Shown here: positions 50,501-63,529 of the stretch, piece by piece | Position numbering within the stretch: position 1 is the first letter of the stretch | Layout: each line of letters begins with the position of its first letter | Source of the DNA: Istiophorus platypterus | Lineage: Eukaryota > Chordata > Actinopteri > Istiophoriformes > Istiophoridae | Direction: 5' to 3' | Length of the DNA stretch: 64,000 nt | NCBI GenBank assembly: GCA_016859345.1 | Contig: CM029115.1 | Span: 14,048,001 to 14,112,000 of the forward strand | Notes under the pieces: model-generated | Databases searched by the model: none | What the model was told of the DNA's origin: nothing | The model's input: the letters and a program-made list of their open reading frames with translations, nothing else | Made by a program: the position numbers and the translations under genes

Positions 50501-53461
50501 ACTTTGAAAGAAGAAAAGCTTAATTAAGAAGAAGTAAAAACCAAACCTCGCTCACTTTAATGGCATCATTGGTTTTGCTGCTGCAGCTTTACCTGGGTCA
50601 GGTGTGATTACTAGCTTACTGGCTAATTTTAGCAAATGACCCTGCTTGTGCTGTGTTTTATCATCCTGTACTTGCCATTTGTGGCCACAGTTCAGAAAAA
50701 GTTATAGAGTCTTGCCTTAAAAGAAACAGCTGTTTTTCCTTTAAGCTAATTTCCATCACCTCACCTTTGTGTTGGTCAAGTTCGAGCTATCAGAGCAGTC
50801 TTTGTTTAACAGATAGCAGGCTTAACTATTCAGTTTACAATTACTGCCCTCAGACTGGTGCGATTATGAATTACATTTCTGAAGTTTCTAAACTAACATC
50901 TTTAAAATTGGATTGAGTCAGATGTAGAGGGCAATGCATATTTGAACCATATCTTATAATAGGTAGGTTTAAAATAACTAAGGATTAACAGTAAAAATCA
51001 AACGGCTCCAGAGAAATATGAAATGTCAGCCGACTTTCAATCTACCGGTTGAAACATGAAATTGAGGTGGCAGCGGCTCTTGCTGGTCACAGCCGGGGTC
51101 ACTTGTCTAACTAGAGCCAGAATGAAGTTTTTCTTTTTGCCACCAAGCAACACACATAATGGACTCTTCTATTTAATATTGGCATCCAGCTTAATCGGCC
51201 AGTCAAGCCAAGTGTTTTTGGCGGAGCTGAATTGGCATTGCAGCCTCTTAGCCAGAAAGAGAATCATTGTGGTTCATCAGCAGAGGAGGGTCATGCAGAA
51301 CTGCTGCTGCTTGTCGGGCATTCAGGTCCAGAACAGTATTGTTTTTGTCCCGGTTTTAATTATTTGTTAGTTTATTGATTCATTGAAGAATGGTTGTTCT
51401 ATTTTAAGGCTGTTTTTCATGACCACTTGCTTTTACTGTCCAGTTTCACATTTTCTACCTCTCAAAAACTGTTCTGCACTTTGATCTCTGTTTGCCAGGT
51501 TTTTACAGCTATGTCTTGCTGTTAAAGCCTGAGGCAGGTTGCGACTGTGGTTGTTGGTGGTGGTTCTGTTCTTGGCTTGAAGGCAGGGAGTTACCAACAT
51601 ACGCCTGAGATGTCACAGTGATTTGGCTGACTTCATTTCAGTCTCTACATAGCAGCAGGGAATCCTTTCCGAGCACTGACTCACTGACTCATAACTGTGG
51701 TAAACGTGGGAAAAAGCCCAACAGTGAATCCATAGCTGTGTCCCAAATCCATACTACGTACTAATTCTATGCAGGTTTTGAGTATGCTATGTATTCATAC
51801 TAGAAGAGTGACACAATTAAGTGTAATCAAGTATCAAAATGGTCAGTATTTGGAAAAAATAAAAGAAACCTTGATTTTTTAAATGTGTGATGTTTTATTA
51901 CTGTCCTACAAAGCAATGCAAAAAGGAAATGTATGAGCTGCTCACAGCTGGAAAAGATTAAAACAAATCATGAATGGTGGTTGAAACGGTCTGGAACTGT
52001 GCAGAAAACCAAAAAAATTGCATTTTTGATAAGAAAAAAACATTTTGCCTTTTCTTTGTGAAGTCAATTCCTCAGTCGCATTCTGAACTAACAGTTTAAT
52101 TGATGTCCATCACTGCATGTACCATATGATTTTCTCTCGATATAAAATGGCAGAGTATGTTGATTTCTTGCATATTAAATGCAAAAATAGTGTACTGATA
52201 CCATTATTGATACATAGCATGAACTGTTTACTGTTAGCATGTAGTATGGAAATGGGAAACAGCATCCTAAAGTTTTCCCACCTCACCTCATCTCCATATC
52301 ACTCAGGTGCATGTGTAGATTTTCCACTGCGTCACATTTAAAAAGTTTAATTATTGAACCCTGAAATCAACATCTGTCCTGACAAGGTATGTTTAAAATT
52401 AGTTTACCTGCTTGCTCAAGGCCAGACACATTATCTCATCGACAAGTAAAAAGCCAGATGATGTGTGAGTGTGACAAATCGCAGAAAGGGAAATCAGCAA
52501 TGTGCAGGCGGCGTTAGTGAGAGAGCGCATGACAGATTGTTGAGAGCAAGAACGTCAGTGAGACGAGTGGCTCAGACTTGGAGAGCGAGGTGATATCATA
52601 GCAGATTCCAGACAGGCTGAGACCGAAGCAGGTGTTTCGACTGCGTCACGGCTCGCATTGGGAGGAGGGCAAAAAAACAACGCTCAGCACAGCACAGCAG
52701 GACAGCAGCCTCACCGGCAACATTCTCCGCTTTGCGCTGTGAAGATTAGCTGGTTTGTTTGTGGTTACAGGTGGCCGGAGACCACAAGTATCACCCTGAG
52801 TGCTTTGTGTGTCTGAGGTGCAAGGTGGTGATTGAGGACAGGGATACCTATGCCTTAGTGGAGCGATCAAAACTCTACTGGTAAGTCACCTGCACAGGCT
52901 TATGCCATCATCACTGATTTTACTCATGTAAAATAAATGTGTATTTTTCAGTTAATACTTGTGTTTATTTTTCAAAGATGGATTTAGCCAGCAACAATTC
53001 CCTCAAGTTAATGTTCAGCCTTAGATGTTTCTAGTCATTATTTGTCTGTCATAATTCGACAACTCCTTGCATTATGTGTTCTTTGGATGGTAACTTAATA
53101 ACAAGGGCATGTCCCCACATGCAGTGATTCTCTCCCTCTCCTGTTGTTTGCAGTGGAAAGTGCTATAAGCACGTGGTTCTTACACCCATGTTGGAAAAGC
53201 GCTCCCATGACTCAGTGCTCGACTCCCTTCCCCACACGGTGACTTTAATCTCGATGCCCTCGGCAGCCAATGGCAAGAGGGGCTTCTCCGTCTCAGTGTT
53301 GAGGGACGTCAATGGCTCCGCGAGTGTCCAGGTCAAAGAGTAAGTGGCACTTGATCACCCGATGAAGGATGATCTCTGTACCTGTCTCACTTCTTTGTGG
53401 ATGCAGCATGAGTAATGTTTTATGTAAGACTGATTATAGGTTTGCTAAATAGCATTACACT

Positions 53462-53530
<69 letters not shown>

Positions 53531-56500
53531 GTGTGCTTGCATGTTAAACCTGTGCCAGGGCAAGAAAATGTAGTGAGTGATAGTTGATTAAATTGATTTG
53601 AGTGTTTTAGTCACTCAAGTCTTCTCAGTCCTTGTTTATTGGCTGACCAGCAGATAAGATCCAGCTGTCCTTAATGTACTGGCATTAAATCAGTACATTC
53701 CTTCTACAGTGCTAATACTCACATGTTGGTGTTGGTACTATGATGTTCCAGAGTCAGAGGGATGCTTATTAGTCCAGAGGTGCGAAATGCCATCCATGTT
53801 GGAGACAGGATCCTGGAGATCAATGGCCTTCCTGTGGGGACATTAATGGAGGAGGAGGTGGGTTTATACCGCTCTAGGCATCTCTGATACTCATGGAGTG
53901 ATACGTAATCTGAAATTCATTAGTTGGAGCTAACTATTGTCCTTATTAAGAGCAGGTCAATTCCTTGAGTGCAACATGCAAAGCTATGTTCCTATTGTAC
54001 AATATGTGATTTTTGGCGTTCCTCACATTCCTCTCTCATTTATACATATTTTAGCTGGGAGAGGACGGTATGTGGATTGCCAGCAGTTAAGGCTTATTCC
54101 CACACACAACCTCACCCTCACAAAATTACATGCATATCAATAGAGTTATCATTCACTGCTATATTTTTATTGTGCTTTGTTTAACTTTCGATGGTCCATC
54201 TCTCCTGTGTTTCCTGTAACGGTTTTGAATATTACATCCCATTACATTTGCTGCAATCAAGTCATTATATGTAATGAGTTCCAACTGATAACTCCATCCA
54301 GTTTTTACGGAATCAAGTCCTGCTAACTATTCAAACTCTCTTTCTCTCTGCCTGTCCAGCTGAATGGACATTTTTAAGCCCCCACACCAGCAAAAGTCGT
54401 GGCCGGAGGCAGTATGTTTTTGGATTGTCTGTCCCATTCTCGTAAATGTGATAACCCAGAAACAACTAGTGGGAAATTCTTCAAATTTCGTACAACGTTC
54501 ACTTGGATTCAAGGATAAACTGGTTACATTTAGGTTATCAGAGGGGGGAAAAAAAATCACAATTTTTGTCCATAACTCAAGAATTCATAAGCTAATTTTG
54601 ACAGAATTTCACAAAAATGTCTAATAAGATAAAATGATGAAGTGATGACAGCTTTTTACCCAAAGGTCAAAGCTCAACTTAACTGTGATATTATTCTCTG
54701 CAAAAACAATTTTCAGGCCATTATTCAGCACCATAACTCAGGAAGAGAAGAGGAGATTGTGACCATATTTCACATTAGGTCACAAACGACCAAAGTTTGT
54801 GCAACCAAATCCTAATCTTCACACAAAATTTGTAGCTTCTCTGTAGCAACATCCATATTTCAAGCCTTGTCTACTGTCAGAATTAGTTTTATTGGCAAAG
54901 CATGGGAACACACAAGGAATTTTACTCTGTTTTTTGTATCTCTCTATTAACTTACACACTAATACAGCAGAACAAGAACAACAAAGCTTAACAAAGTCAT
55001 ATCAAATCAATTTAATTTATTTATATCTCCCTATAGCACAAATTTTTTAGTACAACTCTGTTTGTTGAGTGGGGGCAGAGGATTTAGTGGAAGCCTACAT
55101 GTCACAATTTTGATTTTGCCATAAAACACTAAATACTTTTTATTAAATTCCTTTAAAGTCTTCACTAAATACGTTATATCATTCTGGACCGACATGAATG
55201 TAAACTGTAACTTGACTGGTTGGTGGAGGCATTCAACCGCGAGGCGGTAATCCTGTTTTTTTCCAGCAGAAGATCGATTGACAGTTTGTTTTTCTTCCTG
55301 CAAGATAGTATACATATAAGTGGAATTGTTATACATTTGCTGCATAAAAATTAGAAACACAATCATTTTATAATTGTTATATCAACATACCTTTGCTTAA
55401 AATCCTCAATCATCATCAGTTTTATCTATTACAAGAAATCCTGAGAATTTCCAGAAAGAGTGTCATGTGTTCCTGAGAAGTAGTAATTTTAAAATCCTGG
55501 AAGTCCTTCAACCCGAAATCTCATTGTTTGTTTAGGTGGACGATCTTATCCACCGCACCAGTCACACGCTGCAGTTGCTTATAGAGTATGACCCGGTCAG
55601 GCAGCGTTTGGATCGGCTCCGACTGGGATCACCCAGGAACCAGCTAGGAGTCCCGGCCACCTCCCGCATGCGTCTGTCCTCACCCTCTGATGCAGTCCTG
55701 GAGAGAACAGATGTGGTCGATGACGGCACGCTGAAACGGAGGTCTTTGAGGTATGTTGGGCCTAACTCTGGTGCCAAAAACATTGCAGTGTACACTTTGT
55801 GGGTCTGTAATGGACAAGAGAGGAATTTATTTTTTAATCAGCTATATTCTCTGTACTCCAGGCGGAGTAACAGCATATGTAAGTCACCCGGGCCAAACTC
55901 TCCCAAAGAGCCACCCTTCATTACACGAGACATTGGGCGCTCTGAATCCTTGAGATCCTCCAGCAGCTGCTCTCATCGCATCTTCCGGCCATGTGACCTC
56001 ATCCATGGAGAGATCTTGGGAAAAGGTTTCTTTGGACAGGCCATCAAGGTCAGGCTCCAACTCCCATCACCTCTTCACCACGTATATTATTCCTGCCATT
56101 CAGGACTTCTTTGGTTCCTTGTGCAATGGGCTTTAATACATTTGTGTGTTTGTCCCACTAATAGGTGACTCATAAAGCCACAGGAGAGGTGATGGTGATG
56201 AAGGAACTGATCCGTTGTGATGAAGAGACTCAGAAAACTTTCCTAAAAGAGGTTGGTAATCTGCAGAAGGAGGCCTGAGCTTCCTCACATACAAAACAGA
56301 GTCTTTTGGCTTTGCATAGAGCAGAGATTTATTATAGTTATCACTGAAAGCACACCTCAGTTCCCAATGATTGCCTCTTTGAACCTTTATTTATTTCCAA
56401 TAGATTATTCTATGATGTATTTGATCTCTCACAGATCACATTTCACCTTTAGTAGAAACTTATAAGGATAATCTGCTTGAAATAATAATCACAAACCTCT

Positions 56501-59500
56501 TTGTTTTTGTCACTCAAACCCTAATCTTCAGGTCAAAGTAATGCGAAGCCTTGATCATCCCCACGTTTTGAAGTTCATCGGTGTGCTTTATAAAGACAAG
56601 AGGCTCAATTTGATAACTGAGTTTATTGAGGGAGGGACCCTGAAGGATTTCATCAGAGACACGGTGAGTTAAACACGTTGATTCATTACTCTCCTCCTCT
56701 CCTCTTCCACAGTAGAACACAAAGCCACAGAAAGAGCTGTTTGCAGCTCAGAGTCATGTGGGAGGTGGCTGACCTGAAGTAAACTCTGCACTGATAGAGG
56801 CCTCTCGGCTCTAAAGTGGGCTGGCTGGCATGTCAACTGGCCAAGACGTGGAAGAGGAAAAGTTGTAGAAAGTGTTCCCAGGTGAAATTTAAAGAATAGA
56901 GATCCCCTCCTCCCACAGCTGACTTTTTGTAAGGAGCAGTTCAGCTCATTACACAGCACAAGAAGGAAAGGGAGAGTTTTTCTTTGTCTGTAATTGTATT
57001 TCAAAGTATCTGGGAGGAGGGCCAGTTTTTTGTCCACAAAGGTTTAATTTTGTTACTGTTACTATTAAAAATTGATTTCTTGTTTCTGCCTTGGTGTAAA
57101 AAATCATTTCATATATATACCCCTGTTAAGCATTATGGTCCCTGAAGAACCTTCTATTAATTTCTCTTCTCATTTTCATTTTTTTCTTTATTAACAGGAC
57201 CCATTTCAGTGGGAGCAAAGGGTGAGCTTTGCAAAGAGCATTGCTTCCGGCATGGTGAGATGGCTTCTTCCAAAGACATTACTACTAGTTAAATCTTTGG
57301 CTGCTACTTTCAGCCATTTAAATGTGTGTAAATGTGCCTTAAAGCCTTAGACTCTTTGCAGGCTTAGTGGCCAATGCAAGGATTCCTTAGATGAGTCTAA
57401 AAAAATGGCAGATGATTACTTTAATGATAAATAAACCTTTTTTTTTCCCTCTCACCTAGTTCGAAAAATACTATTTGGTAATATTAAATGTAGGCTTTAC
57501 CTCTTCAGGCCACTAAAATGATTCAAATAATGTTAATCTGAGATGAAAAAATCAGTCTTTGATGAACTGTTCACAACTCCTAGATATGCAACTTATTATG
57601 AGTGTTCATAAGTTGACGTGGCTTTTTTATTCAGGGTTCACAAGCAAACAAGGTGGAGAACCACTGCCATAGAGTCTCGACATGCATGTAAAGGCATAGT
57701 GAGACATTTGTGTTGTAGAGATTTGACTAGATCTGGATCAAGGATTAAAGATGCCCCCAGTCATGCTTACTTTTGCTGAAATTTTTAACTATATCAAAGT
57801 TAATTTTCTTGCAAATGTGTGAGATTTACCCTCTTTGGCTTCTCTCTTTGTTTCAGGCCTACCTTCACTCAATGAGTATCATACACAGAGACCTCAACTC
57901 TCACAACTGCCTGGTTAAACTGGTAGGTGACATTGCATCTTACCAGTGATTACACATCGGAAAATTTAAACAAAAAGAATAAGGGGTGGGAACGATTTGG
58001 TGTAATGAACTGAATAATAGTCGTTCTCTGCCCTGTAATTTGCCATGACACATGACAAGAGTAGTTGCCAAACTTCAGTGTGAAAGTTTAGTGTGAAATC
58101 AAGACAGTATTGCATCAGTTAAGCAGATAGTAACAGAGTCTACAAGAGGATTTACTGTATTAATAAATCCTTTACTGTGTAGAGCATTTACTCTGCTTCC
58201 AAGGGTAACTAAAAATGCCACTTGTTTTAACCTGATATTTTATCATTCTCTCACTTGGTTGTCAGACAAATTTTAGCTCAGTTATACAAGTAAAGTTTAC
58301 TTGTTGAACCATCAAAACTATCATCTTTCAACAGGACAACACTGTGGTCGTTGCTGACTTTGGACTCTCTCGACTCATAGTTGAGGAGAAAGTAAAGCCT
58401 CCACCTGAAAAACCTTCCACCAAGAAGAGGGTTTTCAGGCGTATCGACCGAAAGAAGCGGTACACTGTTGTGGGAAACCCTTACTGGATGGCTCCAGAGA
58501 TGCTTAATGGTGAACTGCCTATAAAATAGAAGAATTAACAACCGGATTTATGGAGGATAATTCATCCCTTGGGTCAATGAGTGCATTTAGTTAATCTGTT
58601 ACTTGATGTTATTTCAGGTAAACGCTATGATGAGAAGGTGGACATTTTCTCCTTTGGAATTGTACTTTGTGAGGTAAGGACATACTAGATTTACACAGAT
58701 TATCTGCTCTGATTTTCTGGTTACACAGCTTGTGATTGCAGAGCTTCTTGGCAGGCAGTTTTAAAAACCTGGATAAGGGAGCTTCTAGGACAACATCAGA
58801 AATAGTTTTTAAACAGCTGTATTATCAGATCATAAAAACATAAACATTACAAAATATTAGATTAGCGATCAAGTTCCAAGTCCTTGCTAGTCCTTATCTC
58901 AAGTGCTTAAAGACACAACGTAGACCCCAATATAACTTATCTGCTAAAGATTTTAGGGTATATTTACCCTGATCTTTCTTAAGCATGTGTCACTATCTAT
59001 TAACTGATTACTTCTGCATCTGTCTTATGATCCAGATCATTGGAAAAGTCTATGCAGACCCAGAGTGCCTCCCCAGGACGCTGGACTTTGGCCTAAATGT
59101 TGGCAAGTTTGTGGAGAAGTTCCTCCCTGAAGACAGTCCACCAGCTTTCTTTCCACTGGCTGTGGCTTGCTGTGACCTCACACCAGACAACCGGTGAGCA
59201 CATGCTAATATTGTAATGATTCCTAACTAACTCTTTGTTTATTATGAACAGTTAATTCTTTGCAGAGTTGGTGACTGTTAAAAATAAAAACCTGAACAAG
59301 GCAACATCAAGAAAGGTGCAACAACTGTGCAGCAAACATTTGAAGAAATCTATGGGAATGATAGTGTTTGTCACTAATTTAAAAGGCCACATCATTATAT
59401 GTGTCCACATTCACCTTGAGACACAGAATCCTGCCAGTTATTTGAAGTCAAGAGTCTGTAAAAGCAGTGTGGAAAAAACAACTACTTTCAGATGCCATCT

Positions 59501-59842
59501 CAACCTGCCTGCACAGAGACACGCCTCCACTTCTAGATTGCTTCCTCATGTTTTCTCTCAACCTTGTCAGTCTGGTTTTAACCTCAAACCCCGCTCTGTG
59601 CCCTCTCTCCCCTTTCCCTCTCCCTCAGTCCACCTTTCCAGAAGCTGGAGGACTGGTTTGAGGCTCTGTCCCTCAACCAGGAGCTGGGGATCCCCCTGCC
59701 AGCTGAACTGGATGAACTGCATCAGAGTCTGAGTCAACACCACTGGCCTAAAGATGGCTCTCCAGCGAAGAGCTCAGATCAGCCATCAACCCCAACTGCA
59801 GCCTCTCCAGACTCTCCAAGCATGACGGACAATGGCACCTAG
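42100..59842 (+). CDS. limk2: LIM domain kinase 2, complete, 16 coding exons, 665 aa
   Basis: Coding exons: 42100-42115, 42426-42522, 49058-49193, 52771-52880, 53154-53339, 53752-53857, 55536-55750, 55862-56048, 56165-56251, 56532-56663, 57198-57254, 57857-57922, 58335-58509, 58618-58673, 59036-59193, 59629-59842. They sum to 1998 nt, all in phase. The ATG directly follows an in-frame TAG. Domains: LIM1 with ligands C12, C15, H33, C36, C39, C42, C59, H62; LIM2 with C71, C74, H91, C94, C97, C100, C120, C123; PDZ about 148-235 (GFSVSV, GDRILEING); Ser/Pro linker (RSNSICKSPGPNSPKEP); kinase from about 335. Kinase residues present: glycine loop GKGFFG 342-347, Lys364, Glu380, HRDLNSHN with Asp455, DFG 473-475, basic activation-loop insert, APE 518-520. 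Thr509 in KKRYTVVGNPYW is the ROCK/PAK-type activating site. The family phosphorylates and inactivates cofilin/ADF, stabilising actin filaments. TLISMP, KRGFSVSV and the pik3ip1 neighbour favour limk2 over limk1. Exon 9 ends at an unusual GTTGGT donor. Confidence 0.97.
44489..44583. repeat. (AT)n microsatellite in limk2 intron 2
   Basis: About 41 AT units, ending in GTATATGTATATG. Confidence 0.97.
44803..45112. repeat. Short inverted-terminus repeat (MITE-like) in limk2 intron 2
   Basis: The left end reads AGTGCCGCAAC followed by AATTAACTAATTAGTTGATT. The right end reads AATCAGCTGATTAGATAATT followed by TTGCAGTCCTT, so the termini are imperfect inverted repeats about 290 bases apart. This structure and the TTAACTAATTAG-type ends match a non-coding repeat widespread in fish. 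No transposase frame is present. Confidence 0.6.
53461..53526. repeat. (GT)n microsatellite in limk2 intron 5
   Basis: About 31 GT units within the 412-base intron between the two PDZ-coding exons 5 and 6. Confidence 0.97.
54360..54860. repeat. Dispersed teleost repeat in limk2 intron 6
   Basis: Contains CATAACTCAAGAATTCATA, ATGATGAAGTGATGACA and GTTCACTTGGATTCAAGGAT, phrases I recognise from a common non-coding dispersed repeat of percomorph fishes. A second weaker unit repeats the CATAACTCAGGAAG phrase near 54.73 kb, suggesting partial internal repetition. Overlapping open frames on both strands are not genes. Confidence 0.5.
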
Positions 59843-60679
59843 GACCCCCCCCCCCCCATTTGACCCCTCTGAACTGCTGCACTAATACTGTGGATGTGAA
59901 AAAGAGGAAAACTGCATTGAACCCGAGCCATACTAGAACTGGATAACCTGAGGTAGCTGGACCAAACTTCTCCCTGTGTGGGACCTTAACTTTGAGAGCT
60001 CCACTCAGCTGCAATGTGAGTGGAAAGATACATTTCAGAAAGAACTAGTGTTAGTTACTATTCTTTTTTTACCCTACTTAGCCCCCACTCAACAGAGTTG
60101 TACTAATGTTTACTGTGTATAAAGACAAAATGCAACTTTCTGTGATCCTGTCTCTGACGGAGGACAAGAGTCTTTTTAAGGTGGAAAACCTTGACGAGTC
60201 TTGCTGAATGACAGCGGTTTTGTTTTTGTAGCTCTGAAGTTGTTTGCCATGTGTGGAATGCACAGATCAATCCTTGCCCAGAGGAGGATGCACTTCACCG
60301 CAGAAGCAAAGAAAACAAAGAGGCTTGCTTGACAGTTAAAGTGATTGACATGTCCAAGTAAACAGAGGACAGGGCTTGAGGAAAACAGGAGAAACTTAAG
60401 GAAGCGTCAGAAGCAAAACAAACACTGACTCAGAATACTTTAATTACCCTGAGATTTGACACAAGATGGTGAAGCAGTGTTTAGTTTTTAGTTTTTTGTT
60501 TTTTTTGTCTAGACACCACTGATCTAATTTTTGACAAGATGGTTTCAAGCAAGGCTTTGTACTTTGTAGTCTAATGATTTAATGATTTGAATTCATTTCT
60601 TAGAATGATGAATGAACTCTATTTAGATTTTGACATTTTGAGATCGTGTTCAAAGTTTCAATCAAACCCCTGAAGCCAA

Positions 60680-61237
60680 ATTAAAAAAAAAATAATTAAA
60701 AAAAAAGGCATAAGCTCCTCTGGAAAAGAAGAGCTTGTATTAATAATGGTCAGATATAACCCTGCAATAGTTGAACACAAATAGTTGTACAGAAGAACTG
60801 GATTTTTTTTTCCATAAGGAATGTATATAAATGTGTACATATTAAGCCTCTTATATGGATGTCATTTTCTAATGGGAACTTTAGATTTGTAGATTTTTAG
60901 ACATTTCGTTAACAGTGGACGTTTTGCCTTTGCTATCATCATGCAAGGTACTGACGACCAGTTGTAACCACTATTATTTATATCACTTCAGTGTTTCATA
61001 AATATACCTTCAGAAAGTTGCCTTTTTAGTGTCATTCTTCAATTTTGCATATCAGGAAAACCACTAAATCAGATCTTCTGTTACAGTACAGAACTGTGTT
61101 AACCTCATAAGACACACTGCAGGGCGTCAATCATCAGACATGAAAGATGAAATTGGTTAACAGCAAAAACTTAAACTAAAATCATGTTTACAGGGAAAAA
61201 AATCATTATTGACTAGATTAAAATTCTGAAAAATAAA
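60680..61237 (+). terminator. limk2: limk2 3' UTR polyadenylation candidates
   Basis: Downstream of the limk2 stop (59842), ATTAAA occurs at 60680-60685 and AATAAA at 61232-61237. Both lie in A-rich context, so either could be chance. Up to about 1.4 kb of 3' UTR is implied. No coding frame is recognisable between the stop and here. Confidence 0.3.
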
Positions 61238-61840
61238 AAAAAAAACCCACAAAACTTTAATTTTTCATTCTTGATTAGCCTAAATAGGTGTAATGACAAA
61301 ATGTTTGATAGTCATTACATGAAGCATTTAAGGATTCTCACTGACATTGGAATAGAGCTGTGGATCCTAAACAAATGGTTAATATTGGCAATTGAGGTCT
61401 TCAACTCCAAAGTTTTTCTCACATCCAATTCAAAATATTTGTTAGACATATTATATTTAGACGTAAATTAATTTAGAAGGAATTTAAAATTGTCACTACC
61501 AAAGTGTATATGGTCATTGAATAGAATCCAGAGATCTAAACTCTAGGAACAGGTAGATTTTTTTTTCTTTAGTTGTTAGTTAATGTCTTCAGAGGCCACT
61601 TTAAATAATTTCACCTCATTTGTACTTCTTACCATATCATCTTGACCCTCTTCTCAGGTGACACCAATGACTAAAGTAATGTACTCAAGAATTGCCAACA
61701 GAGGGAGCTGGTGCAAAGAAAGTTCCTACTGTGAACAAATTGAACTTGTAACAGCTCAAGCATTCCTTATGTTTTACGTTGTCCCTCTACATGTATGATT
61801 CTAAATATACATACCAAATCACACCATAATATCTGTTTGA

Positions 61841-61846
61841 TTTATT
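61841..61846 (-). terminator. pik3ip1: pik3ip1 polyadenylation signal candidate
   Basis: This is the only AATAAA (TTTATT on the plus strand) that I noticed between the pik3ip1 stop and the limk2 tail on the minus strand. It implies a 3' UTR of about 1.5 kb that does not reach the limk2 candidates at 61.24 kb. Confidence 0.35.
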
Positions 61847-63312
61847 TCAATCTCAGCAGTGAAAATCTGCATCCATACAAATACAAGTACTAAATTCAAA
61901 TGATGAACAGTATTGTGAAAACATTGCTTATATGAAGAAAATAATCACAGCGAGCACACAGACAACAATAAATGAAGCAGCAGTAGCCAAAGATTACCAG
62001 TGATGTGGATCCAGCAATAATAACATAAGATCATCAATAAGGATGGATTGATACACTGGGAAGTAATGGTGGAACATGTGCTTCAATAAACTAAAATCTC
62101 CTGTGTACAATGATTTCTGTTTTTGGGCAGGTACTTTCTACATGTCCTCTTCAATAAGTAGTTTTACTTTTTAAGATGCGAAAAGCGGCTCCTGAAGACA
62201 AACATGACGGGTAACCGTGTTAATGCATTCACGTTTTCAACTGAGCATCACAAAACTTTGGACTGTTTCTACTCTATTCCTGTCTCTACCCTGAAGCATC
62301 AAGTGCATAACTCAGATGTCTGAATCTAATCTAGGCACCAGGCTTCTTCAGCACTTCAAGACACACAAACACACGGTCCTGCTCTGCAAAGACAAGATTT
62401 CAGGCTGCTTCTTTTTCCAATCCCATCTGTTCTGTGTTGTGGCAGTGCTATTGTGTCCTGAGGACTAACTACTGTCTCTCATGCTTCCTGAGAGCACATT
62501 TCCTGTCACTCCTTAACCTGTGGAAGAAATTATGTGGGACGAGTAATACATTCAGAAGTATCAAGCTAAGGCAATTTCTGAATTGGAGGCCTTCCCTTGT
62601 GTTAAGTGGGCCTGTTTTACCTCATGGTCCCTCATCCTCAGTCATCCTACTCATCTTGGAAGAGGATAACTATTTTTGGACTCTCACATCTGTGTCACCC
62701 GGTGTTTCCATCACAAACCAGTCTTGACACACTTTTCTGTCTGAATCTCCTTCTGCACAGCCAGCTGGTCAATATAAATGGAGACCAACCACATATTCAT
62801 TATATAACTCCATCTCCTGTGGAGAACACCCTCTCCAAATAGAGACATGCTAGAAAACAAAAAAGGTTATCAACAGCCCCCCCACACACAAACATATTCC
62901 AAATATCATCTCTTTACAAAGAATTGTTTCATCACACACCATCATAAACACTATATATTCATTGGGCAGCCGATGACGTTATTGTCTTGGCCATCAAATG
63001 TATCAAATATGAATATTAAAAACCTCATGATGTAGCTTCATTAACAAGAGATTCACCTTATTGGTTTCCACTGTTAAGATTGTGTCCATCATGTGTCAGC
63101 TTTTCTTTTTTGTGACTCAGATGCATAAAACCCAAAGGAAATAGAACACGTGGAACACAGCATTCAATTCAAGTCTTTGGAGCAAACATTGCTCCCTTTC
63201 TCCCTTTTAAAAACAGAGGTTACTCAGGCAGGCAGAAAGGAGAGACAGGGAGATGGGAGTGTTTTGGTCCACAAAAGCATATCACAGTCCTGTTCAAGGA
63301 CTACACGCCTAC

Positions 63313-63529
63313 TCATGCTCCAGGGGTACCGGCTTGCTGACCCATAAGGGGGTCCCCGCCCTCCACGTCCTCCTGGACAGGGGTCGTCTCATGCTCTGCT
63401 GTGATTACGATGGTATTCTCATCTACCAGCTCACAGGTGGGATTGGAGAAAGCGGACAGGGGCAGGGTGATCCTCTGCATCTCGCGTTCGTACACTCGCT
63501 GGTCATGCTGCTTCTTCAAGTCCCGACCC
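63313..63529 (-). CDS. pik3ip1: PI3K-interacting protein 1, last coding exon (partial gene)
   Basis: One exon of 217 nt is visible. It runs from an acceptor (TTTAG at 63534-63530) to TGA at 63315-63313 and codes the last 71 residues, which begin GRDLKKQHDQ and end GDPLMGQQAGTPGA. The blocks RITLPLSAFSNPTCELVDE and the C-terminal LMGQ-AGTPGA match the cytoplasmic tail of vertebrate PIK3IP1. This is a type I membrane protein with an extracellular kringle domain, whose inner tail binds the p110 catalytic subunit and lowers PI3K activity. The kringle and membrane-span exons are not in the window; I see none in the 470 bases between this exon and the right edge. The gene is convergent with limk2 (stop codons about 3.5 kb apart), the same order as LIMK2-PIK3IP1 in human 22q12. 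The tail shows no frame damage. Confidence 0.93.

Larger units (their letters stand above)
59843..63312. other. Convergent 3' UTRs of limk2 and pik3ip1 and the gap between them
   Basis: A run of 13 C (59845-59857) follows the limk2 stop by two bases. The rest is 3' UTR-like AT-rich sequence. The two sets of candidate poly(A) signals (60.68/61.23 kb on plus, 61.84 kb on minus) leave a gap of about 0.6 kb between the transcripts. Confidence 0.5.

Noticed and set aside
55031..55366. 111-codon minus-strand frame in limk2 intron 6
   Set aside because: It lies antisense in an intron beside LINE-tail-like AT-rich sequence, with no recognised motif.
55753..56168. Continuation of the limk2 exon 7 frame through to 56168 as one exon
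   Set aside because: The frame reads through intron 7 by chance; splice sites at 55751 and 55861 restore RRSLRRSNSI, matching the family linker, and intron 8 starts at 56049.
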